The position numbers and the translations under genes are program-made. The notes beneath the pieces are model-generated. The model had not been told where the DNA came from and made no database searches. It was given only the letters and a program-made list of their open reading frames with translations. Source: Cerrena zonata (lineage: Eukaryota; Basidiomycota; Agaricomycetes; Polyporales; Cerrenaceae). From it: a stretch of 64,000 nucleotides of DNA. Positions 24,679 through 36,575 of this stretch are shown here, piece by piece. Numbering within the stretch: position 1 is the stretch's first letter; each line of letters begins with the position of its first letter. Location: the NCBI GenBank assembly GCA_038087015.1, contig JASBNA010000007.1, positions 806,001-870,000 of the forward strand, written 5' to 3'.

Positions 24679-25345
24679 CTATTGCTTGGGCTTTTTAACT
24701 GTGGATAATGGTATGTGCTCAGAATTACACATTAGAATAAACAAAGTACGACTTACCTCCATATCTACTCCTGGCATTAACTCGGTTAATGACACCACCG
24801 AAGTCCAAAGTACCTCGAACGACTTTATACCTAGCAAACGAATCATCATATTAGAATTCACCGAACCCCTTCAAGTGACAATACAACCCAGGAACTCACC
24901 GAACACCAGGAAGATCCTGTGCACGTCCACCTCTGACCAACACCACACTATGTTCTTGAAGATTGTGACCCTCCCCAGGAATGTACGCCTGAACAGTCTT
25001 CCCAGTCGTCAACTTCACTCGAGCAACTTTACGTTTGGCCGAGTTGGGCTTTTTGGGCTTTGCAATGATGACATCAACAACGACACCTTTTCTTTGAGGA
25101 TTGTTCTCGAGTAGAGGTGACTTGGCTTTGCCACCCCTGGGTCGTGGTTTGCGGCGAGCTGCTTGGTTGAGAGTAGCAAGTACCGGTGAGGATGTGTGGA
25201 AATTGTGAGATGTAGATTGAAGAGTTGGTCGAAGTTGTTGACGTAGGAAAGCAGTCGAGCTGCCGAGTCCAAGCCCTCTATTAAGAGTAGATGCAGCTAG
25301 CCATGGCTGTTGTATTCGAGTGAAAAGACGAAAGGCGGACTGCAT
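24679..25345 (-). CDS. MRPS12: Mitochondrial ribosomal protein uS12m
   Basis: Small-subunit mitoribosome protein at the decoding centre. Three exons: the long first one from the ATG at 25345, a second at about 24770-24840 encoding [20 protein letters not shown], and a final one encoding VKKPKQ with the stop at 24679-24681. Canonical S12 blocks are present: [59 protein letters not shown] and [15 protein letters not shown]. The first ~65 residues are Arg/Ser/Gln-rich without acids, a typical mitochondrial presequence ending near [10 protein letters not shown]. The total is about 182 residues. The start is fixed by the first in-frame ATG. Confidence 0.95.
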
Positions 25346-25532
25346 GTTTTGCACAGAAATCACGTAGCCAGAATTGAATATTCAATGACGCACAAAGTGA
25401 TGGGCGTTTGTGTTCCAAGCACGAGTCGACCTGCCCTAAACTCAGATCGCGTCGCGTGAAACTCATTTACCACCTCAGACAAGTACGCGTTTTCTTTTCT
25501 TTCACAAGCTTGCACATTCTCCAGACTCAAAA
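25346..25532. promoter_or_regulatory. Shared divergent promoter uS12m/NSE2
   Basis: 187 bp between the start codons of two divergent housekeeping genes. No TATA box is evident. Promoter function is inferred from position. Confidence 0.45.
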
Positions 25533-26788
25533 ATGGCTGTTGCTGGACCATCACGACGAATCTCTCGTAGGAGAGAACCATCCCAGGATGACATCGAAAC
25601 TCCTATTAGTCAACCCCGTACTCAGGACCCGGTCGAAGACGACGATGAAGACGAGCGACCTAAGAAACTTAAAGTGAAGAAAGAGAAAGCTAACCTTCGG
25701 GATCCGGAGAGCATTTTAGCAAGCCTCGGAAATCCAGCTTTAGACACCGCCTCGCTTGCCAAGCTCAATGGCATTACGAAAGATTGGGGTTCATTGCGAC
25801 AAGGACCGCATACGAATGCCTTTGCTTTGGTTGTTGATGTTGCTCCTTCACTCGCCGAATTTGCAGAGGGAGACGAAGGGAAGAAGGTAAGAATGCCAGA
25901 GTTGTGTCAATATAGCAAGCATTCTTATGATTTATAATCATCTGTAGGGCATTGAACAACTTGACGCTATCATGCGTAGACTCATTGATACCGAACAAGA
26001 GTTCCTTGCTCATGAGCAAGCCCTTGGCGAATTGCGAGAAGCTATCGCTAAAAAGGAAGAAGTGGTAAGTCGTCTGTCGACTTCAGTATTGTTTGGTGGT
26101 AATTATATAGTGCGTTGACAGCCGGATGTTATTGAACATTATGAGACAACTGTGAAACAAAAGGTTGTGGCGTATAAGAAGAAAACGACTCGTCAAAAAT
26201 ATGGCAAACATGACTCTTACAGTGGCTTCCGCCAGGCTATTCACGTAAGAGTCTTGAGCGGTTTAGTGTCTGCGGTCCATCTAATGTTCGAGTAGGAAGT
26301 GCAAAATCCCGACACGGCCATGCCACCGGTCACTGAATTCCTTCCTAAAGGTAAGGGATACTCTCTTACAATATGTTCAAGAGCTTACATAGTATGATAC
26401 TTGCAGAGACCGGCGATGACAGTGATGACGACGATGATATTGAGATCGGTGGTGTCACTCAAGATTACAAATGTCCACTGACTCTCGTTATCCTCACGGA
26501 CCCCTTAACTTCGTATGTATCCTTCTTCTTACCCCTGAACTAATACATCCTCACTAACTTCCACTTTTCAGGACCGTTTGCAAACATTCATTCTCAGCCC
26601 CAGCCATTCGCGAGTACATGGGTAACAAACGGTCTGTTCAATGTCCTGCATCTGGTTGTCACAAGATGATCGCTTTGAGTGATCTTGTGCCCAACAAGGA
26701 GCTCGCTAAGAAGGCGAAGGATGCTGCTAGACGAGAACGTGCGAGGGAGGAGAGTGACGAGAGTGATGATGGTGAGGTTATCGAGTAG
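25533..26788 (+). CDS. NSE2: SMC5/6 complex SUMO E3 ligase Nse2/Mms21
   Basis: SUMO ligase subunit of the SMC5-SMC6 DNA repair complex, nuclear. Start at 25533 (AAAATGG). The N-terminus has an acidic/basic linker ([20 protein letters not shown]). A central helical part follows, which would dock on Smc5: [19 protein letters not shown] and [17 protein letters not shown]. The C-terminal SP-RING reads [19 protein letters not shown], then [14 protein letters not shown], then [12 protein letters not shown], giving the C-x-H-C-C arrangement expected of zf-Nse. The last ~35 residues are charged (Lys/Arg/Glu). Six or so exons are split by short introns; the length is about 340 residues, longer than yeast Mms21. 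Confidence 0.92.
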
Positions 26789-27133
26789 AAGGTACTGATG
26801 TCGCCGCTAGTTTGTTCTTGTGATTTGAGTTCTAATTGTATCGTATTGTACCGCTGTTATTTGGTACTCTAGAACGCAAATAATATGCTGCCTATATCGA
26901 GGGTCAATAGTCTGCAGACCGTCTAGGGGATAAGTCTTTTGTGGTAATCGGTCTGGATTGAAATCCCCATCCCCTCGAGGTTCAATTTCCTCACCCCTTC
27001 CGCATACCAACCTCTAACTCAATCTTATATCCACAGTCTTTACGAACCTCACGATTATCACGACCACAGGCACTGACTCGGAAACCTTCACACTCTTTCT
27101 TCACATTCGTTCATAAAAACAAACAAAACAACA
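26789..27133. other. Intergenic, no gene seen
   Basis: 345 bp between two plus-strand genes. A B-box-like string (GGTTCAATTTCC near 26980) was checked for a tRNA and no cloverleaf could be drawn. Confidence 0.5.
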
Positions 27134-27685
27134 ATGAACAGTATCCCCTTCCCCACTTTCACTACACCCCGCACGCCCAAAGGCTATCGCTATGCCAAGG
27201 AACCTACTTCCCCTCTAGCGAAGTATGGTCAGCCGCTCCCCCTGGAATTGCCTTCCTTGAGGTCTTGGAAGGATACTTGTCGGGTTAGTCTTTCTCCCTT
27301 TCTTCGAGACTTGTCTTGTGCTAACGGAAGCGGGGCATTATAGTCATACGCCTCCACCTCCTCATCTTCCAGCTCTCAATCCAGCAACCTCCGTGTGAAC
27401 TTGAGCAACATATATCCCAACTCAATCCGAGCTATAGACTACGACCTTGACGCAGACGACGACAGCGACAAAGAGATTGATGACTACCCAATGGAACTCA
27501 TCGAGGCACCTGTCTTCACCGAGACTTGTGTTAGGACAGTTGAAGAAAACATTTATCTTGGAAATGGGAAATTGAACGATAGGGCGTTAATGTTTGTGAA
27601 GAGGCAGTTTAGACATGTGTTGGCGGGGAGCGGGGTGGTGAAAAGGAAGAGAGGGGAGAAGAAGAGGAATGTATCGGTGATGTGA
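27134..27685 (+). CDS. Small conserved-looking protein of unknown function
   Basis: Two exons joined at TGTCGG|gttagt...ttatag|TCATAC (about 27281 to 27344) give about 160 residues. The ATG sits in ACAACAATGA after an AC-rich leader, a good start context. The protein begins MNSIPFPTFTTPRTPKGYRY, passes through a Ser-rich linker, and has an acidic block DLDADDDSDKEIDD and then VRTVEENIYLGNGKLNDRAL. It ends with a basic tail (RKRGEKKRN). I recognise no domain. The AC-rich leader and clean splice suggest a real, expressed gene; function unknown. Confidence 0.55.
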
Positions 27686-27861
27686 GTTTGGAATATAGAG
27701 AGCGGTGTTGTTTCTTGTGCATGCACAGTCGACTAGGAATGTTACAACAATGAGTGAGAATTTGTATGAACGAGATGGGCAGCGCAGAAAAGGATGTCAG
27801 ATCTTCGAGGAAATCGAGTTCTTACAATCGCAACAATAATATACACATTGAAAAGGCGTGT

Positions 27862-29121
27862 CTAGACAACCAAAGTCTTGATAACATTTGGGAGGGTAGG
27901 GGATACTTTGGAAAGGACAGCAACCGTCTCGTTCTAGAAAACGATACCAAGAACAATTAGCTTCAAAGCGAACAATTGTAAAATAGAGACACCACTTACC
28001 CAAACCTTCTCCTGAACCACCTTCCCCTCCTCGCTTCTAGTCCACTCACTGGGCGGTTCAATCGCCGTATTGTGCACATACTGGCCGTGTAACTTCTTCG
28101 CCTCTCCTACGGTAGCGTTATCGGGCCCGATGGCGGCCCAGATAAGCTGTCGACTACCTTCTTCCGAGCTACGCGCAAATGGCAGCTGAGCTTCAATATG
28201 GGGGTTAAAAGATATGTTTCGAGCGATGTCTGAGCGGCAGAGACCTGGGGTGACGGTGTTGACAATGATATTGGAGGTAGGCTCGAGGTGGGCAGCGAGG
28301 GCTCGGGTGAAAAGCATGTTGAGCACTGTCAAAGAGTTTGTGTGTCAGTGGAAGATTCGTAACTAAAAGTTGGACTGTTATTATACGTACATTTGGTCCA
28401 GGGATAACGCGTCTCTGAAAAGGATGCTGGTGTGTTGAGATATTCGAACACATTTGATCCAGTTTTCTCAGCACCGAGATCGAACCATCCATGGGTCTCA
28501 CTAGAGACAATGACGATACGAGATAAGCTTGAGTGCTTCTTTGCGCTCTCGGCAAGTCGAGGAAGGAAGAGTAGAGAAACCAATGAATTGGAAAGATGGT
28601 TGACTTGAAGACTGAAAATTAGCACCAGTGAAAATAGATTAATGGTGACTGTATTGCTCTCATAGCTCGAAGTACGCACGTTTCTTCCCATCCGTCTGGA
28701 GTTAGGTTAAATCGTGCAGGGATAATGCCAGCATTGACGATGAGGATGTCAAGGTCGTCCCCGTCCTTATTGAATTTATCGACAAACTCCAAGACAGAAG
28801 CAAACCTGGTGAGTTCTACGACGCGACCTTCAATGTTCTGGAAGCCAGTCTCTTTCTGAATTTCTAATAATAAAATGATTGGCTATCGATAGTGATCAAT
28901 TGCAGGTTTGCATAAAATCACTCACTAGAGACAGTCGCCGCCGCCTTTTCTTCACTTCGAGTGGTGATGATTACCTTGGTAGGATGCATCGTAGCGAAAT
29001 GTTTGGCAGTGTCATAGCCAATGCCAGTATTGGCACCCATAACCAATACCGTCTTGCCCGAGAGGTCGGCTTTGATGACTGGTTTGTTGCCATATATGTA
29101 TGAATCAGAAGGACCAGACAT
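27862..29121 (-). CDS. Short-chain dehydrogenase/reductase, paralogue 1
   Basis: Classical-type SDR of the retinol dehydrogenase/WW-domain oxidoreductase-like group; NAD(P)-dependent, substrate unknown. Motifs in order: KTVLVMGANTGIG (cofactor loop TGxxxGxG variant), DLDILIVNAGI (NAG), RIVIVSSETHG (catalytic Ser) and RYPWTK where the YxxxK pair spans a splice junction, then VTPGLCRSDIAR. The last exon (after an intron starting GTAAGT near 28003) encodes NETVAVLSKVSPTLP and the stop at 27862-27864. Five or so introns lie at the same places as in its neighbour at 29874-31097, which is clearly a paralogue. The start codon at 29121 aligns with that of the neighbour. Confidence 0.88.
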
Positions 29122-29873
29122 CTCGGTTGTATGTATAAAAGGGATACGTTAAGGGCTTGTTGGACGAGCGCATTTCGACGAAGACAGAGCTCCCTATATA
29201 AGCAATCTATGGGAAGAATGTAAGGATGTTCACTTACAACTATGTTGATGCCAGAAGGTGACGCGTTCACAAATGGCGGCCGTTCCAGGTGGTTATTCTT
29301 GCACAGATTAGGGCAATAGCCAGAACATAGTATCAAGCTCTGACCGACCAGGTGACATTTATAAGCTGTTTGGCTTTCAAATCATAGCAAATCACGAGAG
29401 AATAGCCAGTGAATCGGATATTCCTTCAGAACTAATCGTCACCGGGTATACTCCAAGCGTTCCGAGTGCAGGAGTAAAGGCGGCCACAGAGTAAGATATA
29501 CCCACACTATCAGGAGTCGGTGGCCTTGGTATTTTACAAATCGCAACGAGAGGATTCGTTATCTGGGATGTGTTCCCTACCCGAACGAAGAAGATTTAGT
29601 CAAAGGCAATACTAATAAAATGAAATACGATCGAGTACACGTACCTTTGATTTAGCGGCTGACATCCATATGTCTGAGTCTCTCTTATCATTGTTGCGTC
29701 GAGATCTGTCCCAAGTGAAAGTTAAAATCCCGAGTTCAAGACATCGGAAGTGTATGTTTCGTTAGAGACGCCGATTCCCTGGGCGGATGATTGGAGAACT
29801 CTGATATTTTGCATACAATTGTTTTCATAATTGGTTTAAGAGATCTAAAGTGGGCGTATCACAAAACCTTCTT
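29122..29873. other. Upstream region of SDR 1, part of the duplicated unit
   Basis: Contains the promoter of SDR paralogue 1 (a TATATAG box on the minus strand near 29193-29201) and about 500 bp that resemble the DNA upstream of SDR paralogue 2 (compare 29565-29660 with 31535-31640). No gene recognised. Confidence 0.55.
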
Positions 29874-31097
29874 TTACAAAATAAGAGTCTTGACAACATC
29901 CGGAAGAGTAGGAGAAACCTTCGACAAGATCTCAACTGTCTCGTTCTACGGGAATATAAAAAAGGAATGTCGTCAGTTCCTAGGAATGGCACTGCGTAAC
30001 TACAAAAAAAAATACTTACAAAAACTCGTTCCTGTACCAGTCCCCCCTCTTCACTTGTGACCCACTCGCTGACCTGTTCAATCTTCGTATTGTGCACATA
30101 CTGGCCGTGTAACTTCTTCATCTCTTCTCTCGTCGCGTTCTCAGGTCCAACAGCGGCCCAGATCAGTTGTCGACTACCTTCTTCCGAACTACGTGCTGCA
30201 GCTAATTGAGCATCGAACTGTGCATCTGTGATTGTGTTCCGAGCGAGATCGGAGCGACAGAGACCGGGAGTAACAGCGTCGACGATGATATCAGAGGTGG
30301 GTTGGAGATGAGCAGCGAGGGCTCGGGTGAAGAGGATGTTGAGTACTGCCAAAGGAATACTTGTGAGAATAATGGGGATAGACATGCAGGACAGAACATA
30401 CATTTAGTTGTGGGGTAACGCTGTTCGTGGAAAGATTCTGGGGTGTTGAGATATTCGAATATATTTGGTCCTGTCCTCTTGACTCTGAGATCGACCCATT
30501 CGTGGGTCTCACTCGAAACAATAACGAGACGGGATAAGCTAGAATGTTTCTTTGCAGTCTCCGCAAGTCGAGGGAGGAGGAGAAGGGAAACCAATGAGTT
30601 GGCAAGATGGTTAATTTGGACTCTAAAAGGCGATAGTCAGAACAAGTAGACTGGAACATTAGAGTACATACGTTTCTTCCCAACCGTCTTGAGTTTTGGA
30701 AAACTTCTCATAGGCAACGCCGGCATTGATAACGAGGATGTCAAGGTCATCACCATCCTTATTGAACTTATCCGCAAACTCTACGACAGATGCGAATCTG
30801 GACAGTTCTAAAATGCGACCTTCGAGATTCTGGAATCCAGTCTCGTTCTTTAGACCTAGCACCAAAAGTCCGATAGTTAGAGATGTAGAACACGAATTGT
30901 GATATATACTTACCAGAAACAGTCGCTGCAGCCTTATTATCGTTTCGAGCAGTAATGATCACCTTGCTAGGCTGCATCATAGCAAAATGTTTGGCAGCTT
31001 CATAGCCAATGCCGGTATTGGCCCCCACGACCATGACAGTCCTACCTGAGAGGTCGGCTTTGATCACTGGTTCGTTATTGTACATGGGAGATGCCAT
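29874..31097 (-). CDS. Short-chain dehydrogenase/reductase, paralogue 2
   Basis: Second copy of the SDR at 27862-29121, same strand and same exon plan. Motifs: RTVMVVGANTGIGYEAAKHF (cofactor binding), DLDILVINAGV, RLVIVSSETHEW (catalytic Ser), RYPTTK (YxxxK), VTPGLCRSDLAR. The final exon, after an intron starting GTAAGT near 30019, encodes NETVEILSKVSPTLPD and ends at the TAA at 29874-29876. The start at 31097 (MASPMYNNEPVIK) matches the neighbour's after a few residues. An in-frame ATG at 31166 is rejected as it would precede the conserved start by an unrelated 23 residues. A TATATA-type box lies near 31171-31180. Both copies retain the catalytic residues, so both are probably active. Confidence 0.88.
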
Positions 31098-31863
31098 TCT
31101 AGTAAGATGGGATGAATGAAAGAGACGTTGAGAGATATGTAGCTGGGTGCATTTTAACAAACGCAAAGCATGCTATATAAACCTCTCGGGTAGGATGTGA
31201 GAATAGACATTCGCGACTATACTGATGCCAGAGAATAACGTATCACGGCGGCTGCGCTGCTGGCCGATGCGGTATGTTGACCTAAGCCTTTCACAGACAG
31301 TCAGCGAACTTACCATGTCCCATCTATAAGCTGTTCTGGTTCTCGAACCAGACCGATTCGAAGGAGAAAATCCTGTCAGACGGATGACTCAATCGTATGA
31401 CTGGTTATTCCATCAAGCTGTCCCAGTGTAGGGTTAATTGTGGCTAGGAGGCATGGTAACTCCGCGCTTTCTGGTATTCTAGTGCCGTACTCGGAGAGCT
31501 TACGAGTCTAAGCTCTGTTTGAAATCCATTGATATGGACGTATTCCCCTATACGAACCAAGATACATTGGTCAAAAGTCAATGCTAATCAGATTAGACGA
31601 GTAATAAGGCTCTCGTACGTACTTTAGTTATATACATGTTCTGACCATATCACCACAAAAAGAAGCAAGTATGTCCTCTTTCACTGTTCCGATGGGAACG
31701 GGAGTTCCAAATACATACACCAGCCACTAAATAGTCCTTTCATGTGATAGAAATACATCATACATATATCCACTCCGTAAATTATCCGCTATCCAAGCAC
31801 GACGTAATGAATATGAGCATTATTATCCCCAAAAAGACTATAGAACTTACTATGTTATATCGC
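31098..31863. other. Intergenic, upstream of SDR 2
   Basis: Holds the SDR 2 promoter and sequence related to 29122-29660. The rest up to the oxygenase stop codon has no recognised feature. Confidence 0.5.
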
Positions 31864-33477
31864 TCAGTTATACTTTCCATTGCTCGATTCAAAGTTGTTT
31901 CCAACTTTCTTCACCAAGAATTGACCATATACCACAGGATCGTATGTCTTCCCTCCTGTCACCTTCAATAACTCCTTCTCAGTATCTCCTTCGAGAATAC
32001 GAAGAGCGGCAGGAAGTGGCTTGACGAGGGCGTCGAAGTTTGGTTCGAAGAAGAAAGGGATCCTGTTGGGGATGTCAGCTCAGTGAGAAGGAACTGGTAA
32101 CAGTGTCTTGAGGTAGGTTGACTCACGATACACTAGATCAAATGATATGAGTATTTGAGTAAAGGTACTGGAACCTAATACGTTCGAGGACATACCGATA
32201 GTTTGTTCCCCGATGTACTACTCGATGGAGTGTACTCTTATACAAACCATTCGTCCAGATCTCCCACACTAGATCATTGACAACCTATGATCAACCGCAA
32301 GAAAAAAAAATTATCGCACTGTAAAGAGAAGCCTACTTTCGCCAATATTGCAAACGATGCATCCTGGAATAGGATCAGCGTTGATCCAAGTTCCCTGCTC
32401 GACGCTCTCCTCGTGGATATGATGTCCTGTGCCTGTCTGAACGATGAGTCCCTTGTCTTGAAGATAGACCTGTAGAGCTCCTGGTGTCGGATCAGCGTAG
32501 AGGAGTCTAGATCCCAATTGACAGTACATGAGCTAGGTTCAGCTAGACTCTTGATGGAAACATACGTCAGACATCCGTAATCCCTTCATTCCGTGCGTAA
32601 ATATAGCATTACGATTCGAAGATACGATGGAAACTGCTACATACTTGTGTGCACCACACGAATAACCGTCGTAGTTGTTCGGAAGTGAAGGATACCCTGT
32701 GACGAGTGGAAGGTTATAGAAGCGTAAGACGGCGAGGGATGATGATTATACGAACCTATAACACGCATTACCCAGAAGCTATCATCGACTTGGCCCTTGA
32801 GTTCTTCCCACTCCTCAGATGCCATACCGAGACCAATCGCCATCCTAAGAGAATAACTCAGTGTCCAAGATCTAACAGATGTGTATAGGTCAGACATACG
32901 CTTCCATGACGAGCATACCCAACGTCTTCATCTTCTCGATCCATGCCTCGAATTTCTCCCTATAACCAGGTACAGCAGGCCATTGGTTCTCTCCCCACAA
33001 GGGTTTAGTCTTGTCTGGGTTCTCTACAGGTCGATAGAAATCTATTCCTTCATGGTTATCTGCCTTGCCATTAGTCACATTCTCCCTCATGCGTTGGTAC
33101 CCTATAATTAAACAAGATGGCCGTATCTCGTCAATACAGCGTGCCACACAACATCAAATCGTTCAATAACACCACTGACCTCGTGCATAATCTTGATTCT
33201 TCAATGAGATCTTGGCCTTCTCCTCATCCGGCAAGTCAAAGAATTCTTTCGCCAACCTCGTAAGCTCTTCTGGCTCAGAGGGATCTACGAGGCTCCTGAT
33301 ATCCAAATAAAAGAACCCATACTCCAGACAAGCTGCATGCAACTTGGCAGCAGTCGACAAGCGACCCTTTCGATCGTCCTTACTCAAGAACGGAGCTATA
33401 TCAATGATCGGTAATGCTTGGAGTGTTGGGACATCTTTAGCTGCAATGGGGAGTGCAGTAGGTTCTGAGATGATCAT
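31864..33477 (-). CDS. 2-oxoglutarate/Fe(II)-dependent oxygenase (isopenicillin N synthase-like)
   Basis: Non-haem iron oxygenase of the DIOX_N plus 2OG-FeII_Oxy architecture; the substrate cannot be read from the sequence. Starting at 33477, the N-terminus has PIIDIAPFLSKDDRKGR and CLEYGFFYL (DIOX_N), then FFDLPDEEKAKISLKNQDYA. After several introns the catalytic core follows: GYSCGAHKDYGCLTLLY (HxD iron ligands, split by an intron of the GTATGT type), GALQVYLQDKG, TWINADPIPGCIVCNIGE, then STLHRVVHRG (distal His) and YSIPFFFEPNFDALV (the RxS 2OG-binding Arg-Ser is represented by Arg-x-Ser at the splice). It ends KVGNNFESSNGKYN. About seven introns. Similar fungal genes lie in both primary and secondary metabolism. 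Confidence 0.85.
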
Positions 33478-34083
33478 GGTGGATGTTACACAAGCTTCGA
33501 GTTCGAAGTGTTGGAGACCTGATTCAAATAGTGGAGTTGGTTGGATAGGACGTCGAACGACTGGGGAGCAGGGTGACTCGGAGGACGAGGCAAGAGAAGA
33601 TTACGGTTCACCTTAACCCGAGAAACGATCTCATATATGTAATTCTGGTTGCTTCTGTTCACGTTCGTGGCTATAATGGTCGTAACGCTTCATAATGGTC
33701 ATGAGCAGAGGATGGGTTTGATAAGATAGCAGGGTCAACTTTCTCCTTCTCACATGTCTCAATCAAGATAAGCGTCGATCACCGCAGTGTTTTCAATAAA
33801 TTGACGTCCCTGAATGAATAGGTGACTTGACATATGTCAAGACCTGTAGAAGCTGGTGTGCTTGGCGTGCTCATATGAGGCAAAGATTTGAGAGTGTAAG
33901 GCTGCAAGCGACGAAAGAAATATTACAATACATGGGGACCCTATGATATCGTGATTGTACCAAGAAAATAGTGTTGTGTGAGCAACGAACAACAAACAGT
34001 AGCAGAAACAGGAGCAGAGAGAAAAACCGGATGGATAATGTCCTTCCATCTTCCTGAAAATCTAAGTACATAGCAAAACAAAA
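33478..34083. other. Intergenic, no gene seen
   Basis: 600 bp holding the oxygenase promoter and the 3' region of the histone-fold gene. Short low-complexity frames only. Confidence 0.5.
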
Positions 34084-35551
34084 TCATCGACTCTGCTGAC
34101 GATGTGTTGAATAAATTGTCCGTCCGGGATTAGCACTCATCCCATTAGCTCCGTTCCTCCCTATGAACGATCCTCTAGACTCCTCGACATACCCACTCGC
34201 AGGTCCAGTAAATTGCGCTTGTATTGGAGACCACGAGCGTCCATTGATGAGCCCTTCGGAGGGAGGGGACCCGCCGGTTATAGAGGGTGGCGGCATACTC
34301 GAAGCAGCAGCTGACGGATGGAGGAACTGTGGATGTGAAGCAGACTCGGCACCGTTCAAAGAACGGTGGCCATTGATATCTGGTCCGGCGGGTTGTGCTG
34401 TATCAAGAGCAGCAGCTCTCGAAGATCGTCTTCGAGTAGTCATACCACCCGTACTAGCAGACTGAATAGGCACAACATCAGGGGTCGGCCCTACTATTGG
34501 TACTGTTGTGGCTGTTGCTGCTGCTGCCCGACTTTTACGCTGTCTAGGTTTCTTGGGAACTTCCGCGCTGACGCTGTCTGCTGACTGCTCAACAGATTGT
34601 CGGGCTTTGCCTTTTGCTTTAGAGGGTTGGGGAATACTTGGAGTTGTGGAAGGAGTAGGTGTGTGTACTATTGAGGGAGCTGCGGTAACGGGTCCATCCT
34701 CAAGCAACTCCTTTTCTTTTGAAGCACGAAGCTTTAGTGCATCAGCAAGTGAGATTGGTTCTGGTATAGTGTCTGAATGATCATGTTGTGTGAGCATTCA
34801 TGGGGAATGGGGGAACATTGGGAGACGTACCTGACAAGAACTTGAATTCTGGATGTTGATGTGCGGTGATGGCTATTCATAGAAATGGAATCGCATCAAT
34901 AACATGAATCGAGTAAGGAGACATAATTGGAACATACCAAGGTCACGATAATTAACCTGCAGACGTTTTGAGCCAGAAGCTTGGCGGTGACCTGCGACTG
35001 ATAGCCTTTTGATGAATTCTTCCTATAAAGCAAGGTCAACAGTCCATCATCGGGATTGAGGGAAGTTGTGACATACTGTAGCAATTGTCAGGAGATAAGT
35101 GGCTTCCTTGGACATGTATCCGCCTTCACCTAGGGGAGTTGAGGGTCAGGTAAGCAGGAGGGAGGGAATGACGAAAGGACTCACCATCTGCCTCGAGTAG
35201 TCCCTCAACCCTAGACAGTGGAATGATACTCCGGCCAGGAACGCGTTCTCCAGTCATTTTTGGACGCGTTCTCTTTGGAGAGCTCGAAGCATCTGCCATA
35301 CGAACGTCTTCATCCGAGTCGGAGTCTAGCTGGTCAATTTCCTCCTCGGAGATGTCGGTCTCGAAGGACTCTGCTCGAGTATCGTCGTCATCAGCAGGCG
35401 AGGGACCGAGGTGTGAAATGCTAGGGTGGGTATTCATGACGGGTTCGTGAGAGGGTAACGGCGGGCTCGAGGGGCGAAAGGGACGACGATTGTGGTCGTG
35501 GTCGTCGAGGGATGTCGTGTTGGGGTCGGGGATGGGGAAGGGTGGCGGCAA
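34084..35551 (-). CDS. Histone-fold protein, Dpb3/POLE4/CHRAC type
   Basis: Nuclear protein with one histone fold of the CBF/NF-Y/archaeal type, as in the DNA polymerase epsilon subunit Dpb3/POLE4 and the CHRAC chromatin-remodelling subunit. The fold is spread over exons: SIIPLSRVEGLLEADGEGGY, then MSKEATYLLTIATEEFIKRL, then GSKRLQVNYRDLAITAHQHP. The N-terminal ~100 residues are Pro-rich and then acidic (ETDISEEEIDQLDSDSDED). The C-terminal ~230 residues are disordered, rich in Ser/Pro/Ala, with basic patches (KKPRQRKSR, TTRRRSSR). At roughly 430 residues it is much longer than yeast Dpb3 because of these tails. The partner (a Dpb4-like fold) is not in this window. Polymerase epsilon versus CHRAC cannot be decided here. 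Confidence 0.8.
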
Positions 35552-35832
35552 GGAGGCAAAAGGGGAGTGTTGTTGGCGGTGACCATCTCGCTACGTCCTT
35601 CCGAGCGCAAGTTCAGAAGATGCGCGTTCTTTCCTCGTGAGAGCGCCTCGAATAGAAACTCCATTTCAAGAATCTCACCGAGCAGAGACTGACACAGACA
35701 CAAGACTACATAGATGAATGGGGATGATATTCGCAGTAGGGGGTAGATTAGAAATACAGAGTGGGGGTTGTTAACTATGGTACACTACAGATACAGCTTT
35801 GCTTTTATCCAGACGCTCAGTGCCGGATTTCC

Positions 35833-36434
35833 TCACTCGACAGTGATCTTGACAGAGCCAACATCTTCTGCCTTGGGTACCGAGACGGTAAGTATGCCGT
35901 CGTTCAATTTGGCAACAACATCATCACTCTTCACAGGTCGTGGGAGGTAGACCGTACGAGTGAATGTTGTATTCGCGACAAACTCGCGCTCAGAAGTAAT
36001 TTGGGTAGACTCGGGCGTAGATACCGCGGTAGACGACGTTCCTAGAGAATGTGTTAACAAATGGGTCATGCAATACAGAGTGTTTGAGCCGACATACCTT
36101 CCGCAATAGATGCAGCACCCTCATTCACCTGTGCTTGAGGGACCTGCGATGAATTTCTCTCCGCAATCTTTCCCTCAATCGTTAGGCTACGACCGCCGTC
36201 GCCAATACGAACCTCAATATCGTCCTTCTTGACTCCAGGAAGTTCAGCTTCGACGATATACCTATTACCCTCTTCCGTCACATCTATGGCGGGACGTAGG
36301 GCTCGAGGCGAATGGAAGAAGGGGTCGTCAAAGAAAGAACTCGAACGTCCGTATCGCGGTGAGACACCGAGAGGCTCTTCAAGCATCCTGAAGAGCGGTC
36401 GGAACTCGCGTAAAAATTGACGAGCGAGAGACAT
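35833..36434 (-). CDS. Small heat-shock protein (Hsp20 / alpha-crystallin)
   Basis: ATP-independent holdase chaperone. Two exons, 36434-36098 and 36041-35833, give 181 residues. The N-terminus MSLARQFLREFRPLFRMLEE is typical of fungal Hsp20. The alpha-crystallin domain starts at PAIDVTEEGNRYIVEAELPG, continues KKDDIEVRIGDGGRSLTIEG, has an insertion of about 45 residues containing the intron (RNSSQVPQAQVNEG ... PESTQITSERE), and ends FTRTVYLPRPVKSDDVVAKL and NDGILTVSVPKAED, with the GxLxV core GILTV. A TATA box and a heat-shock-element-like motif lie upstream, so heat induction is likely. Confidence 0.93.
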
Positions 36435-36504
36435 AGTATGTAGAGAGGCAATTGAATTCAGAGTTACGGTGCAAAGTGGGATGCAGTTGTCAAGGGTCTA
36501 TTGT

Positions 36505-36515
36505 CCTTATATACC
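36505..36515 (-). promoter_or_regulatory. TATA box of the Hsp20 gene
   Basis: GGTATATAAGG on the minus strand, about 75 bp before the Hsp20 ATG, a suitable distance for a stress gene. Confidence 0.6.
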
Positions 36516-36575
36516 TAGCGTATGATGACAAGAAAGTACTATGACATAGTGTACGATGTGGTCGAGAGTAAGGTA

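Noticed and set aside
26930..27005. B-box-like string GGTTCAATTTCC, candidate tRNA
   Set aside because: No acceptor or anticodon stem of normal length can be drawn around it.
28205..28691. Alternative frames reading through SDR introns
   Set aside because: They break the Rossmann-fold motifs; the spliced frames restore them in both paralogues.
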